Below are positions 1-8,456 of a stretch of 64,000 bases of DNA, piece by piece (position 1 is the stretch's first letter; each line of letters opens with the position of its first letter). The position numbers and the translations under genes were made by a program. The stretch covers positions 51,007 through 115,006 of the forward strand of contig NZ_JAHBZK010000018.1 of the NCBI RefSeq assembly GCF_019635465.1, read 5' to 3'. The notes beneath the pieces are model-generated. The model had not been told where the DNA came from. It saw only the letters and a list, made by a program, of their open reading frames with translations, and did not search any database. Source of the DNA: Hydrogenophaga sp. (lineage in GTDB: Bacteria; Pseudomonadota; Gammaproteobacteria; Burkholderiales; Burkholderiaceae_C).

Positions 1-786
1 GTCCGCTTGCTGCTGACGGGCTACTCGGACTTCGGCGCGGTACTGGCCTCCGTCAACGAAGCGGAGGTGTTTCGCTTCATCACCAAGCCCTGGGACAACC
101 AGCGCTTGCTGCACACGGTCGGTGAGGCCTCCCGCCTGGCGCGCCTGAATGCAGACACAGGGACGGGTTTCGAGGAGACCGCCATCCTCGATGACGACGA
201 CACCCCGGTGCAGGCCACCTTGCTGCTGTTCGATGCCGAGCCCGAACTGGCCGACAAAGTGACGGCCGCGGCACCCGAGGGGTCGCGCTTCGTCTCCACG
301 CACGACGTCGGTGACGCACTGGGCTTGATGGCGCGTGAGCAAGTCGCGGTGCTGGTGGCCGACCTGTCAGTGCACCGCGAGCAGCAGATCACCTTCATTG
401 CGTCGGTGCGCAAGAGCCGCCCCGACGTGGTGGTGGTCGTGCTGAGCGCGGCGCGCGACATCAAGCTCATGGCGCGCCTGATCAACGAGGGGCAGATTTA
501 CCGCTTTCTGGCGCGCCCGGTCGCGCCGCAACAAATGCGCCAGGCCCTGCGACAGGCCATCAACCGGCACCAGGCGATCTGCCGCCGGGCACAAGCCACC
601 ACCGCCAGCGCTGCGGACACCGTGGTCGACTCGGACTTTGAGCTGGACTTCAGTCAGACCACATCGATCCAACGACTTCGGACTGCGCTGCCAACGGCCA
701 ACAGGAACGAGGCGGGCCAACGCGGCGCGTTGCGGGCCTGGGTGCATCGCGTTGTCGCGCGGTGGCTGGCGCATCGGCGCCGTTGA
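1..786 (+). CDS. Tandem-receiver response regulator, 5' part missing
   Basis: The reading frame is open at the left window edge, so the N-terminus is missing. The visible part begins at the end of a receiver domain (LTGYSDFGAV, then the FITKPW motif with its conserved Lys). A second receiver-like domain of about 120 residues follows. Its candidate phospho-acceptor Asp lies in VLVADLS, but the usual Lys near the end is replaced (FLARPV), so it may not be phosphorylated normally. The C-terminal tail of about 80 residues is basic and Ala-rich and resembles no output domain I know. The gene looks like a two-component signalling or scaffold protein whose partner kinase lies outside the window. Family is fairly sure; function is unknown. 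Confidence 0.75.
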   Translation, partial: VRLLLTGYSDFGAVLASVNEAEVFRFITKPWDNQRLLHTVGEASRLARLNADTGTGFEETAILDDDDTPVQATLLLFDAEPELADKVTAAAPEGSRFVSTHDVGDALGLMAREQVAVLVADLSVHREQQITFIASVRKSRPDVVVVVLSAARDIKLMARLINEGQIYRFLARPVAPQQMRQALRQAINRHQAICRRAQATTASAADTVVDSDFELDFSQTTSIQRLRTALPTANRNEAGQRGALRAWVHRVVARWLAHRRR

Positions 787-813
787 TGCGCAGTTGACAC
801 GCCACCAGTTCGA

Positions 814-1719
814 TCAAGCCGATCGCAGGGCTGCCTTCAGTTGCACCCCGACCTCTGGTCGCTCCAGGAACGGATCCGGCGGGTTCTCCACCGCCACGAT
901 GGCTTCCATGCGCGAGCGCACGTTGCCCAAAGCCTTGGGGTGGCTGAAGACGTAGAAGCAGTCCTCGCGCATGGCCTCGAATACCTTGTGCGCCACTTCG
1001 GCCGCCGTGACCTTGCCCGAACTCACGGCCTTGTCGCTCATGGCCTGGCCGATCAGCTGGCTCTGGGTGGGCTTCTCGTCGGCCAGATTGGCGGGCTTGT
1101 TGCGGTGGCTCTGGCTGATGCCGGTGGGCACGAAATACGGGCACAGCACACTGGCGCCAATCTGGTCGGTCACCAGACGCAAGTCCTGGTAGAGCGTTTC
1201 GGTGAAGGCCACCACCGCGTGCTTGCTCACGTTGTAGATGCCCATGTTGGGCGGGGTCAGCAGGCCTGCCATGCTGGCCGTGTTGACGATGTGCCCGCGC
1301 CAGGTCGGGTCCGCCTTGGCGGCGGCCAGCATCATGGGTGTGAACAGCCGAACGCCGTGGATGACCCCCCACACGTTCACGCCAAGCACCCACTCCCAGT
1401 CCTTGACCGAGTTCTCCCAGATCAGCCCGCCGGAGCCGACGCCCGCGTTGTTGAACACGAAATGGGGGGCGCCGAAGGTGGCTTGCACCGCCTGCGCCAA
1501 TTCGGCCATCTGCGCCTCGCTGGACACGTCCACCTGGCGCGCCAGTACCTTGGCGCCGCTTGCCTTGAGCTCGGCTTCGGCCCTGGCCAGCGCATCGGCC
1601 TGCACGTCGACCAGCACCAGGTTCATGCCCAGGCTGGCGCCAATGCGGGCGCATTCGAGGCCGAAGCCGGAGCCGGCGCCGGTCAACACGGCGGTCTTGC
1701 CCTGAAAGTCGTCGATCAT
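814..1719 (-). CDS. Short-chain dehydrogenase/reductase (SDR)
   Basis: A 301-residue classical SDR. The NAD(P) motif TGAGSGFG is at residues 13-20, NNAG at 90-93, the catalytic Ser at about 149 and YNVSK at 162-166. The chosen ATG is preceded by GGAGAC; an upstream in-frame extension has no ribosome binding site. The C-terminal 60 residues exceed the minimal fold of about 250. It is the last gene of the minus-strand lipid-catabolism block and lies 29 nt downstream of elaA. Substrate is unknown; context suggests a hydroxyacyl or alcohol intermediate. Confidence 0.9.
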   Translation of the reverse strand: MIDDFQGKTAVLTGAGSGFGLECARIGASLGMNLVLVDVQADALARAEAELKASGAKVLARQVDVSSEAQMAELAQAVQATFGAPHFVFNNAGVGSGGLIWENSVKDWEWVLGVNVWGVIHGVRLFTPMMLAAAKADPTWRGHIVNTASMAGLLTPPNMGIYNVSKHAVVAFTETLYQDLRLVTDQIGASVLCPYFVPTGISQSHRNKPANLADEKPTQSQLIGQAMSDKAVSSGKVTAAEVAHKVFEAMREDCFYVFSHPKALGNVRSRMEAIVAVENPPDPFLERPEVGVQLKAALRSA

Positions 1720-1748
1720 TCGTTTGTCTCCATGTGTGTGGTGGGTGT

Positions 1749-2201
1749 TCAGCGGCGCAGCATCTCGATGTGGTCGATGCCGTCCTCCAGGTAGATCGGG
1801 CCGTCGGGCTCGAAACCGTGTTGGCGATAAAAGCCTTGCAGGTGCGCTTGCGCACCAATGCGCACGGGCTGCTCGCCCCAAAGCGTTTGCAGCTGAGTCA
1901 CGGCTTCCTGCATCAGCCGGTGTCCCAGACCGGTACCGCGGGTGGACGGGTCGCTCACCACCCGACCAATGCTGGCCTCGGGAAACTTCAGCGCCGCGGG
2001 CACCAGGCGCGCATACGCCAGCAAGGCCCCGTCGCGCGTGCCCAGCAGGTGGTGGCAGGCCGGGTCGGCGCCGTCCATGTCCTGGAACACGCAGTTCTGC
2101 TCGATCACGAAGACCTCGGTGCGCAAGCGCAGCAGGTCATACAGCGCCTGTGGCGAGAGTGCGTCGAACGGCAGGCAGCGCCAGTTGATCCCGTCGCTCA
2201 A
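1749..2201 (-). CDS. elaA: ElaA-like GNAT acetyltransferase
   Basis: A 150-residue protein matching the ElaA branch of the GNAT superfamily: the N-terminal LRTEVFVIEQNC segment, then an acetyl-CoA loop region around GRVVSDPSTRGTGLG, and a C-terminal YLEDGIDHIEM stretch. It would transfer an acetyl group from acetyl-CoA to an unknown amine. The start overlaps the stop of the upstream GST gene as ATGA, so the two are translationally coupled. Confidence 0.88.
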   Translation of the reverse strand: MSDGINWRCLPFDALSPQALYDLLRLRTEVFVIEQNCVFQDMDGADPACHHLLGTRDGALLAYARLVPAALKFPEASIGRVVSDPSTRGTGLGHRLMQEAVTQLQTLWGEQPVRIGAQAHLQGFYRQHGFEPDGPIYLEDGIDHIEMLRR

Positions 2202-3151
2202 GCCTTCACCTCGCGCAGCACATAGCCCACGCGCGGGAAGTGCACATGCACCGTGCCGGCGCGCTCGTCCTGGCGTTCGACGGTGTAGCGCGTGCGGGTG
2301 GCCGCGCGCAAAGTGCCTTCGGTGGTTTCGGTGCCGAAGGATTCCGCAGCGATGGTGACCCGGCTGCCGAGCGCGATGCCATGGTCGTCCTGGAACACCT
2401 CGTCGGGCTTGATGGGTTCGGGGGTGGCCGCGTGGGCAATGCCGACGGCGTCGGCGCTGCGCATGCGCTGCGGCTGGCCGTGACCAATGGCCTCGATGCG
2501 TTCAAACCACTCCAGCACGTCGGGCGTGCCGTCGAAGATGCCCGCCATGGCCGGGTTGATGCGCAGCGTGAACCACAGCGGATGAAACGCGGCGAAGTCG
2601 GCGACACAGGGCTGCTCGCCCAGCAGATAGGGCTGGTCGTCGAGCATGTTGGCCAGGCGCCGCAGGTAGCTGCGGTAGGCGCTGGTGGCATCGGCCGGGC
2701 GCAACTGGGTCATGTTCACCCGCATCGCCGCGCGGTCGGTGGCAAAGGTCTTGCCCTCTTCGGGCGGCGCCTTGCCGAACAGGGCCGCGGCGCCCTTGGG
2801 GCTGAGCGTGTGGCTCATCGATGCCCAGAACAGGGTGGTGTCGGCCCATTGCGCCACCAGCCTCGCCAGGCCGCGCGCGTGGACCGGAAACAAGGCCGGT
2901 TCGGGCTCGCGGTGTTCGAGCACGTCGGCGATGAGGGCGGTGTCGCAATAAATGTCGGCGCCGATCTGCAGCAGCGGCGTGCGGCGGTAGCCGCCGGTGA
3001 GCGCCACCACGTCGGGTTTGGGCATGACCGAGGGAATGTGCACGCTGTGCCAGACCAGGCCTTTGAAGCCAAGCATGCTGCGCGCCTTCTCGGCGAAGGG
3101 CGACATCGGGTAGTGGTGAAGGATCAGATCGTGCATGGTGGTGGCGTGCAT
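2198..3151 (-). CDS. Glutathione S-transferase family protein with C-terminal extension
   Basis: A 317-residue protein. Residues about 7-85 form a thioredoxin-like GST N-domain, with YPMSPFAEKAR at the usual active-site position (Ser, not CxxC) and a Pro-containing TPLLQIG segment. A helical C-domain follows to about residue 235. The last 70 residues are a beta-rich extension absent from ordinary GSTs of about 200-230 residues. An internal ATG six codons in (MHDLIL) is an alternative start. It lies directly downstream of the palindromic element at 3161-3439, and its stop overlaps elaA. Confidence 0.82.
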   Translation of the reverse strand: MHATTMHDLILHHYPMSPFAEKARSMLGFKGLVWHSVHIPSVMPKPDVVALTGGYRRTPLLQIGADIYCDTALIADVLEHREPEPALFPVHARGLARLVAQWADTTLFWASMSHTLSPKGAAALFGKAPPEEGKTFATDRAAMRVNMTQLRPADATSAYRSYLRRLANMLDDQPYLLGEQPCVADFAAFHPLWFTLRINPAMAGIFDGTPDVLEWFERIEAIGHGQPQRMRSADAVGIAHAATPEPIKPDEVFQDDHGIALGSRVTIAAESFGTETTEGTLRAATRTRYTVERQDERAGTVHVHFPRVGYVLREVKA

Positions 3152-3160
3152 GGCGGGCCC

Positions 3161-3439
3161 CTAAGGATGCTCTTCAAAACCCGCGCCGTGCGCGCCGTGA
3201 CCTGGCGGGATGAGCCGCAAGGCGCGAATGCCAGGGCAAGCCTGAACGGCTTGCCCGCATTCGCAACGCGGCGGATCGCCCGCCAGGTCACGGCCCATGC
3301 GGGTTCGGCCCAAAACGGGCGTGTGCCGCACCTGTTGGTTTGTGTGTGCCACCCGGCACACACGGCACCAAGCAGGCACGCCACTCATCCCGTTTTGGAT
3401 CCGAACGCGCATGGCGGGGGTTTTGAAGAGCATCCTTAG
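3161..3439. repeat. MITE-like palindromic element with 20-bp perfect terminal inverted repeats
   Basis: The ends 3161-3180 and 3420-3439 are perfect 20-bp inverted repeats starting CTAAGGATGC. Pairing continues inward for about 14 bp with two mismatches. Inside are two further large hairpins. One has perfect 16-bp arms (3194-3209 with 3279-3294) and a second inner stem (3224-3242 with 3248-3264). The other pairs 3295-3319 with 3389-3414, with bulges. The whole element can fold into a cloverleaf. It encodes no convincing protein. It supplies the TAA stop of aidB and fills the gap before the GST gene. This fits a non-autonomous miniature element or structured dispersed repeat; no clear target duplication is visible. 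Confidence 0.8.
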
Positions 3440-5094
3440 TGGGGTTGCGCGCGTTCGATGATGGCGTCGACATCGGTGCCGGCGGACAGGCTGCCGAAGC
3501 TGTAACCCCAGTGCCCGCCCAGGCGCGAATCGCAGAAGGCCTGGAATACCGCAGCGGGCGCCGTCTGCGCCAGCAAGGCCGCTTGCACGGCCAGCGCCAC
3601 GTCCTGAGCCAGCCGGCGCGCTTCCATCTCGGTGGCCATTTCTTCCACCCGCAGCGGCAGGCGCGCGGCCAGGTGGTCGAGTGCCGGGTGCATGCCTTTG
3701 GCGGGGGCCAGTTCATGGGCCAGTGCGGCGGCGGCGTCGGCCTTGCGAATGGCGCGCAACAGGTCGAGCGCCATGATGTTGCCCGCACCTTCCCAGATCG
3801 AGTTGAGCGGCATCTCGCGGTAGATGCGGGCCATGATGCCCTCGCCGCCCTCTTCCACATAGCCGTTGCCGCCCAGGCATTCCATGGCCTCCTGGGCAAA
3901 GTGGCTGCCGCGTTTGCAGATCCAGAACTTGGCCACTGGCGTGAGCAGTCGTGCCATCACGGCCTCGTGCGGGTCGCTCGGTCGGTCGAAGGCGCGGGCC
4001 AGTCGCAGCGCCAGCGCCGTGGCCGCTTCGCTCTCGAGCGCCAGGTCGGCCAGCACGTTCTTCATCAGCGGCTGGTCGATCAGGTACTTGCCGAAGGCCT
4101 TGCGCTGCGTGGTGTGGTTGAGCGCAATGGACAGCGCCTGACGCATCAGGCCGCTGGTGCCCAGCGCGCAATCGAGCCGGGTCATGGTGCCCATGGCCAG
4201 GATCTGGGGCACGCCGCGCCCTTCTTCGCCCACGAGCCAGGCGGTCGCGCCGTGGAACTCGACCTCGGAGCTGGCGTTGGCCTTGTTGCCCAGCTTGTCC
4301 TTGAGGCGCTGGATGTGGATGGCGTTGAGCGAGCCGTCGGGCAGCACCCGCGGCAGGAACAGACAGCTCAGGCCGCTGACGGTCTGCGCCAGGATCAGGA
4401 AGGCGTCGCACATCGGCGCCGAGAAGAACCACTTGTGCCCGGTCACGGTGAAACGCTGGCCCCAGTCGTCGCTGCCGTCGGCTTCGGCCCGCGTGGTGTT
4501 GGCCCGCACGTCGGAGCCGCCCTGCTTCTCGGTCATGCCCATGCCCATGGTCACGCCGGGTTTGTCGCGCCAGGGCTTGAGCGCCGGGTCGTAGGCGTGG
4601 CTGGTGAGCTGAGGCGCCCAGTCGCGGTAGATGGCGGCGTTGCCTTGCAGCGCGGGCGTGACGGCATAGGTCATCGAGATCGGGCACAGCATGGAGGGCT
4701 CAAGCTCGGTGAACAGCATGAAGCCCGCGGCCCGGCGCAGGTGTGCGGTGCCGCTGGCCTGCTCGCTCGGCGCAAAGGCGCTGCCATGCAGGCCCGCGCC
4801 AACGGCGGCGCGCATCAGCGCGTGGTAGCCCGGGTGAAACTCCACCTGGTCGATGCGGTGGCCGAAGCGGCTGTGCGTCTTGAGCTGCGGCGTGAACACA
4901 TTGGCCAGGCGTGCGTGCGTCTGGTACTCGGCACTGCCCACCAGGGCGCCCAGGGCGCCCAGGTCACGCAGGGTCGCGGTGTCCAGCCCAGGCGCATTGA
5001 AGGCCAGGGCCGATTGCAGCGCCCTGTTGGTCTCGAACAGGTTCACGTCCACCAGCGGCGCGGGCTGGTTGAAGACCTCGTGTGTCACGCTCAT
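3436..5094 (-). CDS. aidB: AidB-type acyl-CoA dehydrogenase
   Basis: A 552-residue protein matching the AidB branch of flavin acyl-CoA dehydrogenases: N-terminal FNQPAPL, GMTEKQGGSDV, GHKWFFSAP, RLKDKLGNKANASSEVEF and REMPLNSIWEGAGNIM, as in the 541-residue E. coli protein. Family members bind FAD and, in E. coli, DNA, and belong to the adaptive response to alkylation. The start has AGGAG upstream. The last codons lie against the palindromic element, whose terminal repeat contains the TAA stop. The chromosomal setting is lipid catabolism, so a metabolic acyl-CoA role is also possible. Confidence 0.9.
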   Translation of the reverse strand: MSVTHEVFNQPAPLVDVNLFETNRALQSALAFNAPGLDTATLRDLGALGALVGSAEYQTHARLANVFTPQLKTHSRFGHRIDQVEFHPGYHALMRAAVGAGLHGSAFAPSEQASGTAHLRRAAGFMLFTELEPSMLCPISMTYAVTPALQGNAAIYRDWAPQLTSHAYDPALKPWRDKPGVTMGMGMTEKQGGSDVRANTTRAEADGSDDWGQRFTVTGHKWFFSAPMCDAFLILAQTVSGLSCLFLPRVLPDGSLNAIHIQRLKDKLGNKANASSEVEFHGATAWLVGEEGRGVPQILAMGTMTRLDCALGTSGLMRQALSIALNHTTQRKAFGKYLIDQPLMKNVLADLALESEAATALALRLARAFDRPSDPHEAVMARLLTPVAKFWICKRGSHFAQEAMECLGGNGYVEEGGEGIMARIYREMPLNSIWEGAGNIMALDLLRAIRKADAAAALAHELAPAKGMHPALDHLAARLPLRVEEMATEMEARRLAQDVALAVQAALLAQTAPAAVFQAFCDSRLGGHWGYSFGSLSAGTDVDAIIERAQPH

Positions 5095-5118
5095 GCCATC
5101 TCCTCTCGCGGGCCAGCG

Positions 5119-5132
5119 CGGAACCGGCTTTG
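5119..5132. repeat. Short intergenic repeat, copy 1
   Basis: The 14-mer CGGAACCGGCTTTG recurs at 7477-7490. Both copies lie in gaps between minus-strand genes and are followed by GGGCC and further G/C-rich inverted sequence. It looks like a dispersed intergenic repeat family. Confidence 0.5.
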
Positions 5133-5180
5133 TAGGGCCGGCGGCGGCCCCCTGTTGGGTAACGCCGCAGGCCGTACGGC

Positions 5181-6197
5181 TTACACCAGTTTCACGAGTT
5201 GCTTGCCGAAGTTCTTGCCCTTGAGCAGACCCAGGAAAGCCTCGGGGGCGGATGCAATGCCTTGTGCGACGGTCTCGCGCGGGCGCAGCTTGCCGGTGGC
5301 CACCAGCATGCCCAGTTCCTTGAGCGCCTCGGGCCAGACCTCCATGTGCTCGCTGACGATGAAGCCCTCGACCTTGAGCCGGTTGACCAGAATAAGCGCC
5401 GGATTGGCCAGCGGCAGCGGCTGGCCGTCGTAGCCGGCGATCATGCCGCACACGGCGATGCGGCCGAAGGCGTTCATGCGCAGCAGCACGGCGTCCAGGA
5501 TCATGCCGCCCACGTTTTCGAAGTAGCCATCGATGCCGTCCGGGCAGGCTTCCTTGAGCGCCTTGGCCAGCGAGTACATGTCCTTGTGCTCGCGGTAGTC
5601 GATGCAGGCGTCAAAGCCGAGTTCTTCGACCGCGTACTTGCATTTCTCGGGGCCGCCGGCAATGCCCACCGCACGGCAGCCGCGCGCCTTGGCCAGGGCG
5701 CCGAAGGCGCTGCCGACGGCACCGGTGGCCGCGCTCACCACGACGGTGTTGCCCGGCTTGGGGTCGATGATCTTGACCAGGCCGTACCAGGCGGTGACAC
5801 CGGGCATGCCCACGGCGCCCAGGTAGTGGCTCAGCGGCACATGGGTGGTGTCGACCTTGCGCAGCGCGCCCGGCTGCTCGGCATCGACCACGCTGTACTC
5901 CTGCCAGCCGCCCATACCCACTACCTTGTCGCCCACGGCGTACTTGGGGTTTTTCGATTCGGCCACTTCACCCACGGTGCCGCCGATCATCACCTCGCCC
6001 AGCGGCTGCGAGGCCGCATAGCTCTTGCTGTCGTTCATGCGCCCGCGCATGTAGGGGTCGAGGCTGAGGAAATGGTGGCGCACCAGCACCTGGCCGTCCT
6101 TGAGTGGTGGGGTGTCGCCGCTCACGAGCTTGAAATTGCTCACCGTGGCTTCGCCTTGCGGGCGGTTGTCGAGCAGGATCTGTTGGTTCTTCGGCAT
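5181..6197 (-). CDS. curA: NADPH-dependent medium-chain reductase, CurA-like
   Basis: A 338-residue zinc-independent MDR of the leukotriene B4 dehydrogenase/CurA type: N-terminal FLSLDPYMRGRM, PGVTAWYGL, the nucleotide-binding stretch VSAATGAVGSAFGALAK and the YFENVGG motif. These enzymes use NADPH to reduce the double bond of enones. The start follows GAGGAAAC. It is 9 nt upstream of the next SDR's stop and is probably in the same transcript as the neighbouring SDR and thioesterase. The natural substrate is not evident. Confidence 0.9.
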   Translation of the reverse strand: MPKNQQILLDNRPQGEATVSNFKLVSGDTPPLKDGQVLVRHHFLSLDPYMRGRMNDSKSYAASQPLGEVMIGGTVGEVAESKNPKYAVGDKVVGMGGWQEYSVVDAEQPGALRKVDTTHVPLSHYLGAVGMPGVTAWYGLVKIIDPKPGNTVVVSAATGAVGSAFGALAKARGCRAVGIAGGPEKCKYAVEELGFDACIDYREHKDMYSLAKALKEACPDGIDGYFENVGGMILDAVLLRMNAFGRIAVCGMIAGYDGQPLPLANPALILVNRLKVEGFIVSEHMEVWPEALKELGMLVATGKLRPRETVAQGIASAPEAFLGLLKGKNFGKQLVKLV

Positions 6198-6206
6198 GGT
6201 GTTTCC

Positions 6207-6995
6207 TCAGGGCTTTCGAAGGGTGGGCAGACCCACGCCAGCGGCGTCGAATCCGCCGTCGGCCGCGAGCGTCTGCCCGTTGATGTAGCTGGCGGCCGGG
6301 CTGCACAGGAAGACCACCGCTTCGGCAATCTCCCGTTCACTGCCATAGCGCGCCAGGGGAATGGCGTCGTGGTAGTCCGCCCGGATGGCTGGCGTGTGCA
6401 CCGCGGCGGCCATGGCGGTTTCCACCGGGCCGGGGGCCACCGCGTTGACGCGGACGCCGGCGTTGCCGTACTCCACGGCCTGCTGTTTGGTCAGGTGGAT
6501 CAGCGCGGCCTTGCTGGTGCCGTAGGCCACACGCAGGGTGCTGGCGCGCAGTCCCGAGATGGAGGCGATGTTCACGATGGCGCCACCGCCGTCGTCCAGC
6601 ATCACCGGCACCACCGCCTGCGTCATCAGAAAGGCGCCGTCCAGGTTGGTGGCCATGACGTGGCGCCATTCATGAAACGTGGTCTCGCCGATCGGCTTGA
6701 AGACAGCCACGCCCGCGTTGTTCACCAGCGCGTCGATGCGGCCAAAGTGCTCGCGCGTGCGCTGCACGCAGGCCTCAACCTGCTGTGGGTGCGACACATC
6801 GGCCGGTACCGCGATGGCGCGGTTGGGGCCGATGCCCTCGTCCCGCAAGGCGGCCTCGGCGGACGCGAGCGTGGCCTCGTCGATGTCGATCAGGGCGACG
6901 CGCCAGGCCCGCTCCAGAAACAGTCGTGCCGTGGCCAGGCCAATACCGCGTGCCGCGCCGGTCACCAGAGCCACAGATTGTTGGTCGATCCGCAT
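6207..6995 (-). CDS. Short-chain dehydrogenase/reductase (SDR)
   Basis: A 262-residue classical SDR: TGAARGIG at residues 12-19, NNAG at 92-95, Ser145, and YGTSK with Tyr158 and Lys162. The LIDID stretch after the second strand has an acidic residue, which favours NAD(H) over NADP(H). The start is one base after the stop of the PaaI-type thioesterase (TGAGATG), so translation is likely coupled. The C-terminal DGG motif is typical. Substrate is unknown. Confidence 0.9.
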   Translation of the reverse strand: MRIDQQSVALVTGAARGIGLATARLFLERAWRVALIDIDEATLASAEAALRDEGIGPNRAIAVPADVSHPQQVEACVQRTREHFGRIDALVNNAGVAVFKPIGETTFHEWRHVMATNLDGAFLMTQAVVPVMLDDGGGAIVNIASISGLRASTLRVAYGTSKAALIHLTKQQAVEYGNAGVRVNAVAPGPVETAMAAAVHTPAIRADYHDAIPLARYGSEREIAEAVVFLCSPAASYINGQTLAADGGFDAAGVGLPTLRKP

Positions 6996-6996
6996 C

Positions 6997-7425
6997 TCAG
7001 TCGGTCGAAATGCGGTTCAGGCCCTGCACGCTGCCCGGCCCGGTGGGTAGGCGGGGCACGTACTTGAAGGTGCCGGTGGCGTGGCAGCAAAGCTTGCCGG
7101 CGGCATCGAAGATCTGCCCTTCGGTGAAAGCCATGGTGGCGGTGCGGTGCAGCAGCCGGCCTTTGGCCAGCAAGGGCCCCTTGGCCGCCCGCATGAAGCT
7201 GGTCTTCATCTCGATGGTCACGCAGCCCATCTCCATCTGCACCGAGCGCGCCGCGTGGGCCATCACCACGTCGAGCAGCGTCATGCTGGCGCCGCCGTGC
7301 ACCACATCAAAGGAGTTGAGGTGATCGGCGGCCGGGTCGAAGGCGATCTCGGCCTCGCCGCCGTCCATGCGGCGCAGCTCAAAACCAAGCAGATCGACGA
7401 AAGGGATGCGTACGGAAAATTCCAT
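6997..7425 (-). CDS. PaaI/hotdog-fold thioesterase
   Basis: A 142-residue hotdog-fold protein with the PaaI-type signature FDVVHGGASMTLLDVVMA. HGG precedes the central helix, and an acidic residue (Asp) lies in the helix where the family nucleophile or base usually sits. Such enzymes hydrolyse acyl-CoA thioesters, often rescuing CoA from dead-end intermediates. The setting among beta-oxidation genes fits. The ribosome binding site is weak. Confidence 0.85.
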   Translation of the reverse strand: MEFSVRIPFVDLLGFELRRMDGGEAEIAFDPAADHLNSFDVVHGGASMTLLDVVMAHAARSVQMEMGCVTIEMKTSFMRAAKGPLLAKGRLLHRTATMAFTEGQIFDAAGKLCCHATGTFKYVPRLPTGPGSVQGLNRISTD

Positions 7426-7476
7426 GGTCAGGAAAAGGATGCGGTGGTGTGCCGTGCCTGCCGGCCAGAGGCTCCA

Positions 7477-7490
7477 CGGAACCGGCTTTG
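7477..7490. repeat. Short intergenic repeat, copy 2
   Basis: Second copy of the 14-mer seen at 5119-5132. Here it is followed by a CCCCCTCGAGAGGG palindrome and G/C-rich sequence filling most of the 126-base gap between two genes. Confidence 0.5.
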
Positions 7491-7551
7491 CCGGGCCGTG
7501 GGTGCCACCCCCTCGAGAGGGTCGCGCGCAGCGCGGCGGGGGTGGGCCAAT

Positions 7552-8343
7552 TCAGCCTCCGGTGATGATGGAGACGCCACCGTCCACCGCCAGCCACTGT
7601 CCGGTGATGTGCTTGCCGGCATCGCTGGCGTACAGCAGCGTCAGGCCCTTGAGGTCTTCGTCGTCGCCCAGGCGGCCCAGCGGGGCATGGGCGGCCAGGC
7701 GCTCCTCGCCCATGGCCTTGAGCGTGCCTTGCGTCATCTTGCTGGGGAAGAAGCCCGGGCAGATGGCGTTGACGCGAATGCCGTGGGCGCCCCACTCGGC
7801 CGCCAGTGCGCGGGTGAAGTTGATCACCGCGCCCTTGGAGGTGTTGTAGGCGATGGTCTTCATGTCGCGCGGGTTGCCACCCAGGCCGGCGATGGAGGCG
7901 GTGTTGATGATGCTGCCGCGCTTGCGGGCGATCATGCTGCGGCGCGCGACCTCCTGGCTCATGATGAAGTAGCTGCGCACGTTGAGGTTCATGACCTTGT
8001 CCCAGGCCTCGACCGGGTGGTCTTCGGCCGCGGCACCCCAGGCGGCGCCGGCGTTGTTGACCAGCACATCGATGTCACCCAGGCGCTGCATGGTTTCGTC
8101 CACCAGGCGGCGGCACTCTTCTTCGCTCTGGCCATCGGCGGCGATCCAGCGTGCATCGATGCCGGCGGCCTGCAGTTCGGCAGTGGCTTCTTCCAGGTCG
8201 CTGGCCTTGCGCGAGCTCAGCATCACGCGTGCGCCGGCTTCACCCAGCGCGTGGGCCATCTGCAGGCCCAGGCCGCGCGAGCCACCGGTGATGAGCGCGG
8301 TCTTGCCCTTGAGATCGAACAGTTGGGAAACGGTGCGGGTCAT
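7552..8343 (-). CDS. SDR family oxidoreductase, FabG/RhlG-like
   Basis: A 263-residue SDR: TGGSRGLG at residues 19-26, NNAG at 96-99, Ser150, and YNTSK with Tyr166 and Lys170. The arginine-containing SSRKASDL after strand 2 suggests NADP(H) preference, as in 3-oxoacyl reductases and RhlG-type enzymes. The chosen ATG is preceded by GAGGCAGAC; an earlier in-frame ATG 15 codons upstream has no such signal. It is the fourth oxidoreductase in this minus-strand block. Confidence 0.88.
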   Translation of the reverse strand: MTRTVSQLFDLKGKTALITGGSRGLGLQMAHALGEAGARVMLSSRKASDLEEATAELQAAGIDARWIAADGQSEEECRRLVDETMQRLGDIDVLVNNAGAAWGAAAEDHPVEAWDKVMNLNVRSYFIMSQEVARRSMIARKRGSIINTASIAGLGGNPRDMKTIAYNTSKGAVINFTRALAAEWGAHGIRVNAICPGFFPSKMTQGTLKAMGEERLAAHAPLGRLGDDEDLKGLTLLYASDAGKHITGQWLAVDGGVSIITGG

Positions 8344-8456
8344 GTCTTGTCTGCCTCGTGTTGTGGGTATGAAAACGAACCGGGCCATTGTGGCCCTTCG
8401 ACTGGCGCTTGTGTGTCACCGCCGCGGCGCGGGCATGCGCGGTCTGACGCGTGTGT

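Noticed and set aside
3161-3433. 90-codon open frame inside the palindromic element
   Set aside because: It is a by-product of the inverted repeats, has no ribosome binding site and resembles no known protein.
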